From assembly GCF_018881655.1 (NCBI RefSeq), contig NZ_JACVPX010000002.1, positions 209,400 through 273,399 on the forward strand: a stretch of DNA of 64,000 nucleotides, read 5' to 3'. The notes below the pieces were generated by a model, which did not search any database, was not told the DNA's origin, and was given only the letters and a program-made list of their open reading frames with translations. Positions 1 to 8,273 of the stretch are shown here, one piece after another. How positions within the stretch are numbered: the stretch's first letter is position 1; each line of letters opens with the position of its first letter. This stretch comes from Polynucleobacter sp. Tro8-14-1 (GTDB taxonomy: Bacteria > Pseudomonadota > Gammaproteobacteria > Burkholderiales > Burkholderiaceae). The position numbers and the translations under genes are program-made.

Positions 1-99
1 CCCGCCTTATATATGGGCATGTCATTAGGAATTACTTTCCCCTTCAATATCATTTTGGGGATACCGCTTTACGCTTATATTGCGGGTCTAACTTACTAG
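1..99 (+). CDS. 3' end of a membrane transporter, possibly SbtA/DUF897 family (partial)
   Basis: The reading frame is open from base 1 to the TAG at 97-99, giving 32 residues of a hydrophobic C-terminus. The segment with FPFN followed by GIPLY resembles the last membrane helix of sodium-dependent bicarbonate permeases (SbtA/DUF897). That assignment rests on memory of the family's C-terminal motif only. The start lies outside the window. The stop is about 65 bases before the next gene, with a promoter-like sequence in between, so the two genes are probably separate transcription units. Confidence 0.45.
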   Translation, partial: PALYMGMSLGITFPFNIILGIPLYAYIAGLTY

Positions 100-109
100 A
101 TAGGGCCGG

Positions 110-137
110 TTGACTCTGTCCTGACCGGGATTAGAAT
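110..137 (+). promoter_or_regulatory. Sigma70-type promoter for the DUF3106-like gene
   Basis: TTGACT at 110-115 and TAGAAT at 132-137 are separated by 16 bases, close to the consensus. The predicted start near 144 leaves a leader of about 20 bases before the ATG at 165, where a GGGAGA element could act as ribosome binding site. Confidence 0.5.
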
Positions 138-164
138 GGCTCATAACCAGCGGGAGATGAAGCG

Positions 165-596
165 ATGAGTTCTAAAAAATGGGTAGTTGGAGCGCTATTT
201 AGCGCTTCTGTAGTTTCTTTGGCTGGTGCTGCTATCCCTGAGCCACCAAATCCTTTGGCTAATATCAACCTCACCTTTGATCAGCGCTTTGAACAAATGA
301 AGCAAATAGATGCCGCATTGCTGAAAGCAACACCAGAAGAGCGAAAAGCATATTGGCATCAGAGGCGCGAACAAATGAAGGCCTTAAGCCCCGAAGATCG
401 CAAGCTAGTTCAGGAAAAAATGAAGGCACAATGGCAATCCATTACTCCTGAACAAAAAGAAAAAATGAAAGCCGAGAGAAAAGCGTTCTTTGATGGGTTA
501 ACACCAAAAGAACAGGCAGAAATGAGGGCCCGAAGAGCCAAATGGGAAAATATGAGCCCTGAAGAAAAGCAGAAGTGGTTCAAGCAACCAGGCTAG
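165..596 (+). CDS. Exported DUF3106-like protein with repeated (S/T)PE helices
   Basis: 143 residues. An N-terminal signal peptide (KK near residue 4, hydrophobic stretch to about residue 22, then AxA) points to export to the periplasm. The mature part is highly charged and consists of four to five units of about 20 residues. Each unit starts with TPE/SPE followed by E/D/Q and R/K, as in TPEERKAYW, SPEDRKLV, TPEQKEKM, TPKEQAEM and SPEEKQKW. This pattern resembles DUF3106 and, more loosely, LTXXQ/Spy-type helical periplasmic proteins, so a folding or stress-binding role is possible but unproven. It has its own promoter and lies 25 bases before the next gene. Confidence 0.6.
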   Translation: MSSKKWVVGALFSASVVSLAGAAIPEPPNPLANINLTFDQRFEQMKQIDAALLKATPEERKAYWHQRREQMKALSPEDRKLVQEKMKAQWQSITPEQKEKMKAERKAFFDGLTPKEQAEMRARRAKWENMSPEEKQKWFKQPG

Positions 597-621
597 ACTT
601 GGTATTCTCGCCCCTACTTTA

Positions 622-1305
622 ATGAGCGACTTTATTGGATTTAGTCCTAAGGCTTTCAAATTTCTTGAAGAGCTTACCGACAATCAAACTAGAGTTTGGT
701 TTTCTGAGCATCGCTCGGAATATGAAGAGTTTGTACGCGAACCCATGAAGCACTTTACAGATGAATTGTCTGAGAGTCTCGCAAATAAAGATATACCGTT
801 GTGGGGCGATCCCAAAAAATCCCTCTTTAGAATTAATCGAGATGCTCGGTTTTCAAAAGCAAAGCATCCTTACAACATGCACGCCAGTGGGCTCTTTACG
901 AGAACTGGCGACAAGCACTCTCCCGGCGTTTTGTATTTTCGTTTAGACCCCTTAGGCAGTAGATGTGCTGCGGGTTATTTACAGCCAGAAGCCCACAATC
1001 TAAAAAAGCTCAGACAGGGAATTTTAGATAACCCTAAGGCTTGGCTTTCGCTTGAGAAGTCTTTAAAAAGAAAAGGCTATGAGCTGGATTATTCCAACAC
1101 ATTGGCCCGCATTCCGAGGGGCTTTAATGATGTCCCGCCAGAGGTTGAACGAGCAATCAAACTCAAAGGCTGGATTATTAGAAAGCAGTTGCCCAGATCA
1201 ACGATTTGCTCGAAAGAGTTAATTAAAGAGATCACTGGTTTCGCTAAAGATATGCTTCCCCTTCTCAGTTTTGGGTGGCATGCGTTGGCTAAATTTTCTG
1301 ATTAA
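622..1305 (+). CDS. DUF2461 domain protein
   Basis: 227 residues spanning a full DUF2461 (TIGR02453) domain. The N-terminus reads FIGFSPKAFKFLEEL followed by NQTRVWFSEHR, and the middle section has DPKKSLFRINRDARFSKAKHPY, the conserved basic and aromatic core of the family. The C-terminal half keeps the PRGF and HP-type motifs. The family has no firmly assigned biochemical role. There is no signal peptide or membrane segment, so it is expected in the cytoplasm. The ATG at 622 is the first in frame and gives the family length. Confidence 0.8.
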   Translation: MSDFIGFSPKAFKFLEELTDNQTRVWFSEHRSEYEEFVREPMKHFTDELSESLANKDIPLWGDPKKSLFRINRDARFSKAKHPYNMHASGLFTRTGDKHSPGVLYFRLDPLGSRCAAGYLQPEAHNLKKLRQGILDNPKAWLSLEKSLKRKGYELDYSNTLARIPRGFNDVPPEVERAIKLKGWIIRKQLPRSTICSKELIKEITGFAKDMLPLLSFGWHALAKFSD

Positions 1306-1342
1306 ATGACAATAGAAATTCATACTAGAAAGCAAGAAACGC

Positions 1343-2026
1343 ATGTATAAGCTAATCGCTTTTGATGCCTATGGCACATTATTTGATGTGTATTCCATGG
1401 GGCAGTTGGCAGAAGAATTATTTCCGGGTCATGGGAAGGCCTTTGCTTTAATGTGGCGCGATCGCCAAATTGAATACACCCGCTTGGTAACGATGAGTGA
1501 CCCCAATCCCAATGGGAGTAAGCACTATCTCCCGTTTTGGGAGTTAACCATTCGCTCATTGCGGTATGTCTGTAAGCGTATGAACCTAAATCTCACCCCT
1601 GATTATGAGGGGCGGTTGATGGACCAGTATGCCAAGCTCACTGGCTTTGAAGATAGTCTTAATGTCCTCAAAACAATAAAACAGAAAGGAATATCTACTG
1701 CGATTTTGTCTAACGGCAGCAGAGAAATGTTGGCAACCGTAGTTGAGAGTAATAGCTTGAAGCCTTACCTGGATAAAGTTGTCACTATCGAGGATGTGCG
1801 CTTATTTAAAACGGCCCCACAGGCCTATGAATTGCTATTAAAGGCATTTCCTGTCAAGAAGGAAGAAATTCTCTTTGTATCGAGCAATGCTTGGGATGCT
1901 TTAGCTGCAAAGTGGTATGGCTTTGATGTATTTTGGGTCAATCGTCTTGGCCACCCTTTTGAAGAGATTGGTGAAAAGCCAAACTATGAAGGCAATTCTT
2001 TAAGCAAGGTATTAGAAATTATCTAA
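1343..2026 (+). CDS. Haloacid dehalogenase, type II (HAD superfamily)
   Basis: 227 residues with the HAD motifs in order: nucleophile Asp8 in FDAYGTLFD, motif II LSNGS near residue 124, the motif III lysine in RLFKTAPQAY, and a motif IV-like segment VSSNAWDALAAKWYGFDVFWVNR. SSNAWD and FWVNR are characteristic of L-2-haloacid dehalogenases, which hydrolyse 2-haloacids to 2-hydroxyacids. The natural substrate may be another small organic acid. The gene lies 37 bases after the DUF2461 gene and 10 bases before the MAPEG gene, so a short operon is plausible. Confidence 0.85.
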   Translation: MYKLIAFDAYGTLFDVYSMGQLAEELFPGHGKAFALMWRDRQIEYTRLVTMSDPNPNGSKHYLPFWELTIRSLRYVCKRMNLNLTPDYEGRLMDQYAKLTGFEDSLNVLKTIKQKGISTAILSNGSREMLATVVESNSLKPYLDKVVTIEDVRLFKTAPQAYELLLKAFPVKKEEILFVSSNAWDALAAKWYGFDVFWVNRLGHPFEEIGEKPNYEGNSLSKVLEII

Positions 2027-2036
2027 GGAGATATGA

Positions 2037-2435
2037 ATGCTTTTAATTACATCAATCATTGTCGCCATCCTAACAATCATTTTTATCAAACTCTCTTTTG
2101 CGGTCATTGGCTTAAGAAGAAAAAATAAGGTTGGTCTAGGAAGTGGTGGTCACGAAGATCTTGAGAGGGCTATTCGTACCCAGGCAAATTTTGCTGAATA
2201 CATTCCTTTGGGAGTTATCTTAATTGCTTGTCTTGAGTTAAATGGCGCCCCCTGGTGGTTGGTGGCTATTCCAGGCGTCTCACTCATCATTGGGCGTTTG
2301 ATTCATGCAAAAGGCATGAATACTCCACCGCCAGATTTCAGCAAGCGCGTGCTTGGAATGAAATTTACTTTTTTTACGCTGATTGCATTAGTGGCCTTGA
2401 ACTTGGCATGGTCTCTCTACAGGCTCGCCGTTTAA
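2037..2435 (+). CDS. MAPEG family membrane protein
   Basis: 132 residues with about four hydrophobic helices (near 3-25, 53-75, 78-95 and 110-130). The motif GHEDLERAIRTQANFAEYIPLG is the signature of the bacterial MAPEG branch (membrane-associated proteins in eicosanoid and glutathione metabolism), followed by GRLIHAKG. Bacterial members sit in the inner membrane and mostly lack defined substrates; some have glutathione transferase activity. AAGGAG sits directly upstream of the ATG. The gene is 10 bases after the dehalogenase and probably co-transcribed with it. Confidence 0.85.
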   Translation: MLLITSIIVAILTIIFIKLSFAVIGLRRKNKVGLGSGGHEDLERAIRTQANFAEYIPLGVILIACLELNGAPWWLVAIPGVSLIIGRLIHAKGMNTPPPDFSKRVLGMKFTFFTLIALVALNLAWSLYRLAV

Positions 2436-2490
2436 ATGATTCTTTGCTGTTAGGGCCTGCTATAAATCGAGCATTACTTATGGAAACTAT

Positions 2491-3594
2491 ATGACTACAC
2501 CATCACGCCGTAATTTCTTAAAAACTTCCGCTGCTGGCATCGCCGCAGTTGCCAGTACGCAAGCTCTAGCCCAGGCCCAAAATTTGTCACCAAAAACCAT
2601 CGCCGAAGTTGAGGCCTTGGCAGCTAAAAAAGATGTTGAATCTACAGCGAGTTGGAATGATGGTTTGGTTCATCCAGCTCCATTTAAGAATCCGTTTGCG
2701 CAAGGTAAGGAGCGAGGTTTAGCGTTGGGCGGTGGTGGAACTCCATTAATTGCTTGGTATGCCGGGTACTGCAACGCACTGAAGAAGGCTGGTATAGATT
2801 TAAGCAGTGCAGATGTAGTGGTCGGCACTTCTGCGGGTTCAATATTTGGTGCAATGCTGACATCTGGGCACTTGTGGCGCCTTGTGGATGAGATAGATCT
2901 TTTTGCCGATTTCCCAAAATTGCTTGCAGAAATGATGCCCGCATTGAAATTTAATGCTTCTCAATTAAGAGCGCAGCGTGCCGAGCTGACGGTGCGTGAT
3001 GGATCTCTTGCATCTATTCAGCGCATCGGCAAAGCTGCGATGGCCTCATTTAATCCTGATGGTGTAGCCGATCACTACAAGGTAGTGAAGAAACTACTAA
3101 CGGCTTCTGCTTGGCCTTCAGATGGAATGTTTACTACGGCTATTGATTGCTTTACGGGGCAGCGTATTGTTTTATCAAAAGCCGATAATGTTCCTATTAA
3201 CGTTGCTTGTGCCGCAAGCTCTTCAGCACCAGGCCAGGTTGGCCCTACATTTATAAAAGATAGGTTATGTATGGATGGCGGCATGAGCCAGAGTAGCACG
3301 CATAGCGATGTTATTGCCGGCGTTAAACGAGCCATTGTGATTTCTTTAGGCGATGGAACGATCAACGAGCAAAAGCAGGGATTGCGTTTGTCTTCTCTGC
3401 CCAATACGATTAATCAAGAGGTGAAAGATTTAGAGGGCGGTGGCACAAAGACCAAACATATTGTTGTTGGCCTTCCGCCTGGTTTATCTAAGGTGGAGAA
3501 TCTTCTTGATCCAAAATGGATTGCACCCTATTTGAAGTATGGAAATGATAGGGGTGTTGCTGATGTAGCAATGATGAAAGCATTTTGGGCTTAA
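2491..3594 (+). CDS. Tat-exported patatin-like phospholipase
   Basis: 367 residues. The N-terminus has a twin-arginine signal (SRRNFLK then a hydrophobic AAGIAAVAS stretch ending in QALA near residue 27), so the enzyme is probably exported folded. The patatin motifs follow: a glycine-rich oxyanion loop LGGGGTP near residue 78, the nucleophile serine in VGTSAGS near residue 112, and the catalytic Asp in MDGGMS near residue 260. Patatins hydrolyse acyl ester bonds of lipids with a Ser-Asp dyad. The gene stands alone, 55 bases after the MAPEG gene. Confidence 0.85.
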   Translation: MTTPSRRNFLKTSAAGIAAVASTQALAQAQNLSPKTIAEVEALAAKKDVESTASWNDGLVHPAPFKNPFAQGKERGLALGGGGTPLIAWYAGYCNALKKAGIDLSSADVVVGTSAGSIFGAMLTSGHLWRLVDEIDLFADFPKLLAEMMPALKFNASQLRAQRAELTVRDGSLASIQRIGKAAMASFNPDGVADHYKVVKKLLTASAWPSDGMFTTAIDCFTGQRIVLSKADNVPINVACAASSSAPGQVGPTFIKDRLCMDGGMSQSSTHSDVIAGVKRAIVISLGDGTINEQKQGLRLSSLPNTINQEVKDLEGGGTKTKHIVVGLPPGLSKVENLLDPKWIAPYLKYGNDRGVADVAMMKAFWA

Positions 3595-3639
3595 TGAAAA
3601 ATTATTTATAAAACTGTATTTCAATTAAGGTATTGCAAT

Positions 3640-3795
3640 ATGAAGAAAATATTCCTAGCTTTGACTGTGACTTTATTTGCTCTGGTCTTGAGCGGTTGTC
3701 TTGCTAGCACTACCTCTCCAGACGGAGTGAATTGTGACTTTAGTCAAGGCAAGCCTATGTGGGAAATGCCTTTAGATTGTCAGGGCGGACGTTAA
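3640..3795 (+). CDS. Small lipoprotein, 51 residues
   Basis: A short reading frame starts at the ATG at 3640 and stops with TAA at 3793-3795. The protein begins MKKIFLAL, has a hydrophobic core, and ends the signal with a lipobox LSGC (Cys20), followed by 31 small polar residues with two further cysteines. It is predicted to be a lipid-anchored periplasmic or outer-membrane lipoprotein. An AAGG element lies 7-10 bases upstream. The function cannot be read from the sequence; the lipobox is the main support that it is real. Confidence 0.6.
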   Translation: MKKIFLALTVTLFALVLSGCLASTTSPDGVNCDFSQGKPMWEMPLDCQGGR

Positions 3796-3824
3796 CCCTT
3801 TTTTAAATTTAATCGAGATCTATA

Positions 3825-4562
3825 GTGTTGCCTGATTTAGTTCTTCAAGCCTTGGTACTGGGCTCATTGGGCCTAGCTGCTGGAGTTTTAGGAGGCGTCA
3901 TTGGTTTTGGCACAACGATCATCCTGATGCCTGCCTTGGTCTATTTTTATGGCCCCATTCAGGCAATTCCGGTTATTGCTTTGGTTGCCACCGTAGCTAA
4001 TCTCTCTCGTATTTTTTTGTGGTGGAGCGTGATTCAATGGCGCGTTTGTTTTGTCTATAGCCTAGCTGCAATACCGTTCACGATATTAGGGGTGAATACT
4101 CTTGTTCAACTTAATGAGCGATTAATAGAAATTACTCTAGGAATATTTTTAATCCTATTGATACCGATTCGTCGCTGGATGCGCAATCAAAATTTTTATC
4201 TAAAACTTTGGCAGATGGCCTTGGTTGGCGCTGTAATTGGGTATTTGACTGGGATTGTTGCGACTACTGGAGCTATCAACACCCCCTTCTTTTTAGCCTA
4301 CGGCCTCACCAAGGGTGCCTTCTTGGGAACAGAGGCGGCCAGCACCTTATCTATTCTGTTTACCAAGGGCATTACATTTCATCAACTAGGCTTTCTCAAT
4401 GCCACCATAATCATTCAGGGGCTACTTATTGGTAGCTGCGTTTTGGTCGGCTCCATTTTTTCTAAGAAGATTGTTTTGGCATTGCCAGAAAAGAAATTTT
4501 TATTACTGATGGAGCTGGTGATGTTAATTTCAGGCTTTTCCATTCTTGCCATGTCTTTCTAA
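3825..4562 (+). CDS. TauE/SafE family sulfite exporter-like permease
   Basis: 245 residues, almost entirely hydrophobic, with seven to eight predicted membrane helices. The N-terminal GxxxGGxIGFGTTI segment and the second-half GYLTGIVATTGAINTPFF repeat are the paired signatures of the TauE/SafE (DUF81) family, whose members export sulfite, sulfoacetate or other organosulfur anions. The start is a GTG at 3825; no in-frame ATG lies upstream before the preceding gene. It is convergent with the MipA-like gene at 34 bases, with no clear terminator between them. Confidence 0.8.
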   Translation: MLPDLVLQALVLGSLGLAAGVLGGVIGFGTTIILMPALVYFYGPIQAIPVIALVATVANLSRIFLWWSVIQWRVCFVYSLAAIPFTILGVNTLVQLNERLIEITLGIFLILLIPIRRWMRNQNFYLKLWQMALVGAVIGYLTGIVATTGAINTPFFLAYGLTKGAFLGTEAASTLSILFTKGITFHQLGFLNATIIIQGLLIGSCVLVGSIFSKKIVLALPEKKFLLLMELVMLISGFSILAMSF

Positions 4563-4595
4563 AGCCGCCACTTAGAGTTAGTTAACCTCTCCCGC

Positions 4596-5366
4596 TTACT
4601 TAAAGCGATACGCAAGTGCCATAAAGATATTGTCTTGGAATGAGCGATTCATGACGGGACTGTTATTAATTCCGCCACCCATCCATTTGCGTTTACCATA
4701 TACGTTGATGTACCAGTTATCCACCACTGGAATCTCCACCATGAGTCCCGCTAGAAGATTGTTTGTTGCGGGGGCGCTATAAGCCGCATAACCAGTAGCC
4801 ATCGACTCTCCAGGGTTGATGCCATAGTAGTAATTAGCGTATTGACTTGACTGTCGTTCCACACCAATTTGCGGATAGACGGTTACTTTTTTATAGGTTT
4901 CAATTTCGGCGAAGTATAAAAATTCATAGAGCGCCCCTTTTGACTTCCCAAAGTCATGATAGGCATTAACAAAAAATCCTCCGATCGGCGTCTCTTGAAA
5001 AGTTCCCAAGCCAAGTGGTATTGGATCACTTCGATTGATAGAGTTGCCGTTGATTGACGACTTTACTTTGTAGGTATCTAAATTAATTTTTCCAATAACT
5101 TCAAAATAGCCGTAGCCCATCTTGAAAGTCTTAATGCCCACCTCATCTATACGAGCGAAAAAACGCTGATAGTCAAAAAAGGCATAGGGCACAGCCAAAG
5201 ATTGAGTCCCTTCAGTGCCAATATGTAAATTAGTGGTGTAAGCGGCCACACCGATATCGCCAACGATGTGATCCGGAAGCGTATCCGGAATATCATCCAT
5301 GGCGTAGGCCGGAAAGCAGACTACAGCAGCAATTAAAAGAGCCGTTATGCGAAAAATCGATTTCAT
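4596..5366 (-). CDS. MipA/OmpV family outer-membrane protein
   Basis: 256 residues with a Sec signal peptide (MKSIFR, hydrophobic core, cleavage after AYA near residue 22). The mature protein alternates polar and hydrophobic residues in short strands, contains FFARIDEVGIKTFKMGYGYFEVIGK-type segments and ends in an aromatic-rich strand FMALAYRFK, as expected of a small outer-membrane beta barrel. The strand pattern matches MipA/OmpV proteins, which scaffold murein hydrolases in some species. The C-terminus ends in FK rather than bare F. It is a single gene, 27 bases from the stop of the next minus-strand gene. Confidence 0.65.
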   Translation of the reverse strand: MKSIFRITALLIAAVVCFPAYAMDDIPDTLPDHIVGDIGVAAYTTNLHIGTEGTQSLAVPYAFFDYQRFFARIDEVGIKTFKMGYGYFEVIGKINLDTYKVKSSINGNSINRSDPIPLGLGTFQETPIGGFFVNAYHDFGKSKGALYEFLYFAEIETYKKVTVYPQIGVERQSSQYANYYYGINPGESMATGYAAYSAPATNNLLAGLMVEIPVVDNWYINVYGKRKWMGGGINNSPVMNRSFQDNIFMALAYRFK

Positions 5367-5393
5367 GTAGGCATCATAAGCCCTTGTAGGCCA

Positions 5394-6038
5394 CTAGAGG
5401 TCTAGATTATCTAGAGCCAAATCCTTCAGATGACTTGTATTTGCCCAGCCGTTTACTTTCCATGCAAGCCCATCATGGCTAATCCAGTTGAGGGAGGCAT
5501 TGGGCACTGTAACGGTCTTTTCTGCATCCAGAGCTTGATTGCTCGCAATTCTGTACATCATGTCCAATGCGCCTCCATGGCTTACTAATAAAATACTTTT
5601 GCCTGAATGTTGTTCGCAGATTTCCACAAGCGCAGTTTTAATTCGATCTGCAAATTGTCGAATGCTTTCGCCATCACCTAAGTTCTCCTCAATATTTCTG
5701 CTGAGATGAGATTTCCAAAGTTCTGGCTCACGTATCGGGGCTTCATCTGTAGTGAGTCCCTGTAGAGCACCAAGATGACGCTCTCTTAGCCCAGTATTAG
5801 GTATCGCAGAGGTTTCGAATATCTCTTCAATAGCTTGTGCAGTCTTTGCTGCTCGCTGAAGATCGCTTGTATATAGAACATCAAATTGAAGCCCCATATT
5901 TTTAAGGGCACGCGCCATTTGCCCTGCTTGAGCTAATCCTTTGGCATTGAGGCCAATATCAGTGTGGCCTTGAAGGCGGCGTCTGGCATTCCAGTCGGTT
6001 TCACCGTGGCGAACTAAGCAAAATCGAGTAATAGTCAT
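5394..6038 (-). CDS. Histidine phosphatase family protein (GpmB-like)
   Basis: 214 residues. The phosphohistidine motif RHGETDWN begins near residue 10, and the second catalytic histidine lies in LLVSHGGALD near residue 153. ERHLGALQGLT is the usual substrate-loop region. These mark the histidine phosphatase superfamily of cofactor-dependent mutase-like phosphatases (GpmB, CobC, SixA relatives). The substrate is uncertain because the family is broad; no cobalamin genes are nearby. It is the last of three minus-strand genes with the GNAT and MOSC genes and is 21 bases downstream of the former. Confidence 0.8.
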   Translation of the reverse strand: MTITRFCLVRHGETDWNARRRLQGHTDIGLNAKGLAQAGQMARALKNMGLQFDVLYTSDLQRAAKTAQAIEEIFETSAIPNTGLRERHLGALQGLTTDEAPIREPELWKSHLSRNIEENLGDGESIRQFADRIKTALVEICEQHSGKSILLVSHGGALDMMYRIASNQALDAEKTVTVPNASLNWISHDGLAWKVNGWANTSHLKDLALDNLDL

Positions 6039-6059
6039 ATGGCAATGATAAAGACGGAA

Positions 6060-6455
6060 TTACTTTTTGAGAGTCCAGGCGCGCGGATTGTGTTCAAAGC
6101 CAATATGTCCGTAATATTCATTTGCCTTAGGCGCTGCTAAAAGTACGATCATGCATTCAGGACCAAGGCGCGCTTTGGTTTCCTCAATTAGTTGCTTGCC
6201 AATTCCAGAGCGTTGATATTTTTCATCAACGGCTAAATCCGCAAGGTAAGCCACATAAGAAAAGTCTGTCAGCGAACGCGAAATACCCACCAAAGATTTG
6301 CCGTCCCATGCGGTAATAGTGAGGTTGGCATTCTTGAGCATTTCCTCAAATGTTTGAACGTTGTGAACAGGGCGTCGCTCCCCAAGGGTGGAGCGCTTGT
6401 AAAGATCGATGGCTTGCTCCACAGTAATAGTGGCGTTGTCGTGATATTGAATCAT
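6060..6455 (-). CDS. GNAT family N-acetyltransferase
   Basis: 131 residues comprising one GNAT domain. The acetyl-CoA binding motif A appears as LAVDEKYQRSGIGKQLIEETK (Q/RxxGxG/A) near residues 74-95, and the C-terminal YGHIGFEHNPRAW motif is the usual beta6-beta7 region. Such enzymes acetylate amines of small molecules or proteins; the acceptor cannot be told here. It follows the MOSC gene by one base (6457 to 6455), so the two are almost certainly co-transcribed. Confidence 0.8.
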   Translation of the reverse strand: MIQYHDNATITVEQAIDLYKRSTLGERRPVHNVQTFEEMLKNANLTITAWDGKSLVGISRSLTDFSYVAYLADLAVDEKYQRSGIGKQLIEETKARLGPECMIVLLAAPKANEYYGHIGFEHNPRAWTLKK

Positions 6456-6456
6456 G

Positions 6457-6960
6457 TCATTCCTCTTCCCCTACGAAGAGCCTATCACCCACAGCAAGAG
6501 CTCCAGAATTTAAAACTTCGGCCCGAATGCCGCCGCGCCCTTCAAATGCCTCCATGAAGCTTGGCCTACTCAGTAATTGCGCCGGTCTTTCACAGGGGGT
6601 GCATAGTTCTGTGCCAAGTAGTTGAATGTCACCTAGCTGAAATCGTTGGCCTACGAGCGCATTTAGTTCAGACGCCGTAATTCCTGCAAGTGCAATATTA
6701 CGGCGTGTTTCAGAGCCCTCAAAAGTCGGTTCATCTCCAGCTGTTAGCCAATCATTTGCTGTATTGATAGCAGATAGGGCGATGATACTGACGTGACGCA
6801 CTTTAGTTGGCTCGATGGCTGAATAGGCGCCCGTACCTAGTGCATAACGGTCACCTTCAAGGCCACTGCCAACTATGACTTTGGCAGTGCTGACAGATAG
6901 CATCTGCTTGCCAGCAGACGCTGCTAGATAGATGGCTTGAATATAGGCATTGAATTTCAT
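6457..6960 (-). CDS. MOSC domain-containing protein
   Basis: 167 residues covering a single MOSC domain, the sulfur-carrier domain also found at the C-terminus of molybdenum cofactor sulfurases. Visible signatures are GLEGDRYALGTG near residue 33, ETRRNIA near residue 85 and the cysteine in LCTPCERP near residue 120, which could carry sulfur. Stand-alone MOSC proteins (YiiM/YuaD type) act in sulfur transfer or reductive detoxification with a molybdenum cofactor. First gene of a three-gene minus-strand run with the GNAT and phosphatase genes. Confidence 0.8.
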   Translation of the reverse strand: MKFNAYIQAIYLAASAGKQMLSVSTAKVIVGSGLEGDRYALGTGAYSAIEPTKVRHVSIIALSAINTANDWLTAGDEPTFEGSETRRNIALAGITASELNALVGQRFQLGDIQLLGTELCTPCERPAQLLSRPSFMEAFEGRGGIRAEVLNSGALAVGDRLFVGEEE

Positions 6961-6990
6961 AGGGACTATTTACATATTACAACTCATGCT

Positions 6991-7019
6991 TTGATGATTG
7001 TTAATACAATAAATACAAC
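6991..7019 (+). promoter_or_regulatory. Sigma70-type promoter for the EamA transporter gene
   Basis: TTGATG at 6991-6996 and TACAAC at 7014-7019 with a 17-base, AT-rich spacer, in the divergent gap between the MOSC gene and the transporter gene. The predicted start lies about 12 bases before the GTG at 7038, so the leader is short. Confidence 0.45.
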
Positions 7020-7037
7020 ACAAGACAAAGGGCAACG

Positions 7038-7910
7038 GTGAATAAAGAAAGCAAGGGAATGCTGATTGGCTTTATCGGTATTCTAATTTTTAGCTTAACG
7101 CTACCAGTAAGTAAGATTGCTGTTTTAAGCTTTAACCCGTATTTCATTGCTTTTGGCAGGGCAACCTTAGCAGGGTTGGTTGCTCTGGTCTATCTTGCGT
7201 ACAAAAAAGAGCACACGCCCACTAAAGTAGATTTTGTCAAATTTGTTGTCATAGCTTTGGGTGTCGTGTTTGGCTTTCCCATATTCACTACTGTTGCTAT
7301 GACTCAAGGTTCATCTTCACATGGGGCAGTGATTTTGGGGGTGATGCCGCTTGCTACCACTGTTATTGGAGTGCTGCGCTTTAAAGAGCGGCCTTCTCTA
7401 GGGTTCTGGCTGGTATCTTTATTGGGTGCAGGCTTGGTCATTCTGTACGCTCTATTGAAGAGCTCCGGTAGCTTTACGTATATTGATGGCCTTTTAGTAC
7501 TTGGCGGAATCAGCGCTTGCATTGGTTATGTAGAGGGTGGCGAACTCTCCAGAAAAATGAATCCACGCGCGGTCATTTCTTGGGCCTTGGTTATTTCATT
7601 GCCGTTGAATATTGTGATGACTTGGCTTACCTATAGCCCAGAATATATTCATGCGGGTGCCGTGGCATGGACTAGCTTTGTCTATCTGAGTTTATTCCCC
7701 ATGTTTCTTGGCTTCTTCTTTTGGTATGAGGGTCTTGCGATTGGCGGTATTGCACGTGTCAGTCAAGTGCAATTGATTCAGCCATTTTGCACTCTAGTAG
7801 CAGCAAGCGTTTTATTGGGCGATTCACTCACGGTGATGAATTTAATCTTTGCTATGTTGGTTGTATCTACTGTTATCCTTGGGAAAAGAATGCTGGTAAA
7901 AAGAGCGTAG
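7038..7910 (+). CDS. DMT superfamily transporter (EamA domains)
   Basis: 290 residues, hydrophobic throughout, with ten predicted helices arranged as two EamA repeats (about 5-140 and 150-285). Typical features are FxxxxxRxxxA in the first half (AFGRATLAGL) and the VSQVQLIQPFCTLVAA segment in the second half. Members move amino acids, sugars or other metabolites out of, or into, the cell; the substrate is not evident. It starts at GTG 7038 because no ATG fits the domain start. It ends 22 bases before a strong bidirectional terminator. Confidence 0.85.
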   Translation: MNKESKGMLIGFIGILIFSLTLPVSKIAVLSFNPYFIAFGRATLAGLVALVYLAYKKEHTPTKVDFVKFVVIALGVVFGFPIFTTVAMTQGSSSHGAVILGVMPLATTVIGVLRFKERPSLGFWLVSLLGAGLVILYALLKSSGSFTYIDGLLVLGGISACIGYVEGGELSRKMNPRAVISWALVISLPLNIVMTWLTYSPEYIHAGAVAWTSFVYLSLFPMFLGFFFWYEGLAIGGIARVSQVQLIQPFCTLVAASVLLGDSLTVMNLIFAMLVVSTVILGKRMLVKRA

Positions 7911-7932
7911 TTTTATTTCTAACCATGAAATT

Positions 7933-7960
7933 AAAAAGCCCCGATTAAACGGGGCTTTTT
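7933..7960. terminator. Bidirectional rho-independent terminator
   Basis: A perfect 11-bp stem (AAAAAGCCCCG paired with CGGGGCTTTTT) around a 6-base loop, giving T-runs on both strands. It separates the convergent EamA transporter gene (+) and the 60-residue gene (-) and probably ends both transcripts. Confidence 0.9.
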
Positions 7961-7962
7961 AA

Positions 7963-8145
7963 TTATGCGGCAACAACTTTGTGTTTGCTGAGTGCACGCA
8001 AGATTTTGCTTTTCTCTTTGGGTTTGGTGCTCGATTCTAGTAACTTAGTAAGTTGAGCGGTATTCAGGGGGCCTAAGCGCGCTTTTCCTGTTTTGGTGAG
8101 CATAGAGTCATTTTTTCTGGTTCTTTGATTTTGGCCTACAGCCAT
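7963..8145 (-). CDS. Small basic protein, 60 residues, unknown
   Basis: A short cytoplasmic protein, rich in Lys/Arg/Ser/Thr, with no signal peptide and no cysteine. It begins MAVGQNQRTRKNDSM and carries an amphipathic helix-like middle (TAQLTKLLESS). A ribosome site (AGGAAAA) lies before the ATG and a strong terminator directly follows the stop, which together argue that it is expressed. I do not recognise a family. The basic character could suit a nucleic-acid or ribosome-associated peptide, but that is inference. Confidence 0.55.
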   Translation of the reverse strand: MAVGQNQRTRKNDSMLTKTGKARLGPLNTAQLTKLLESSTKPKEKSKILRALSKHKVVAA

Positions 8146-8273
8146 GGAGTTTTCCTAGAGTAATGGAATGATGAATCTCAAAGACTTTCTTAAGAGATTC
8201 CCCTGTCTAGGGCGCACAATAGTGATCACAGTCCAGAATAACAGTTAACAAACCTAGAAGCTATGATGTAGCC

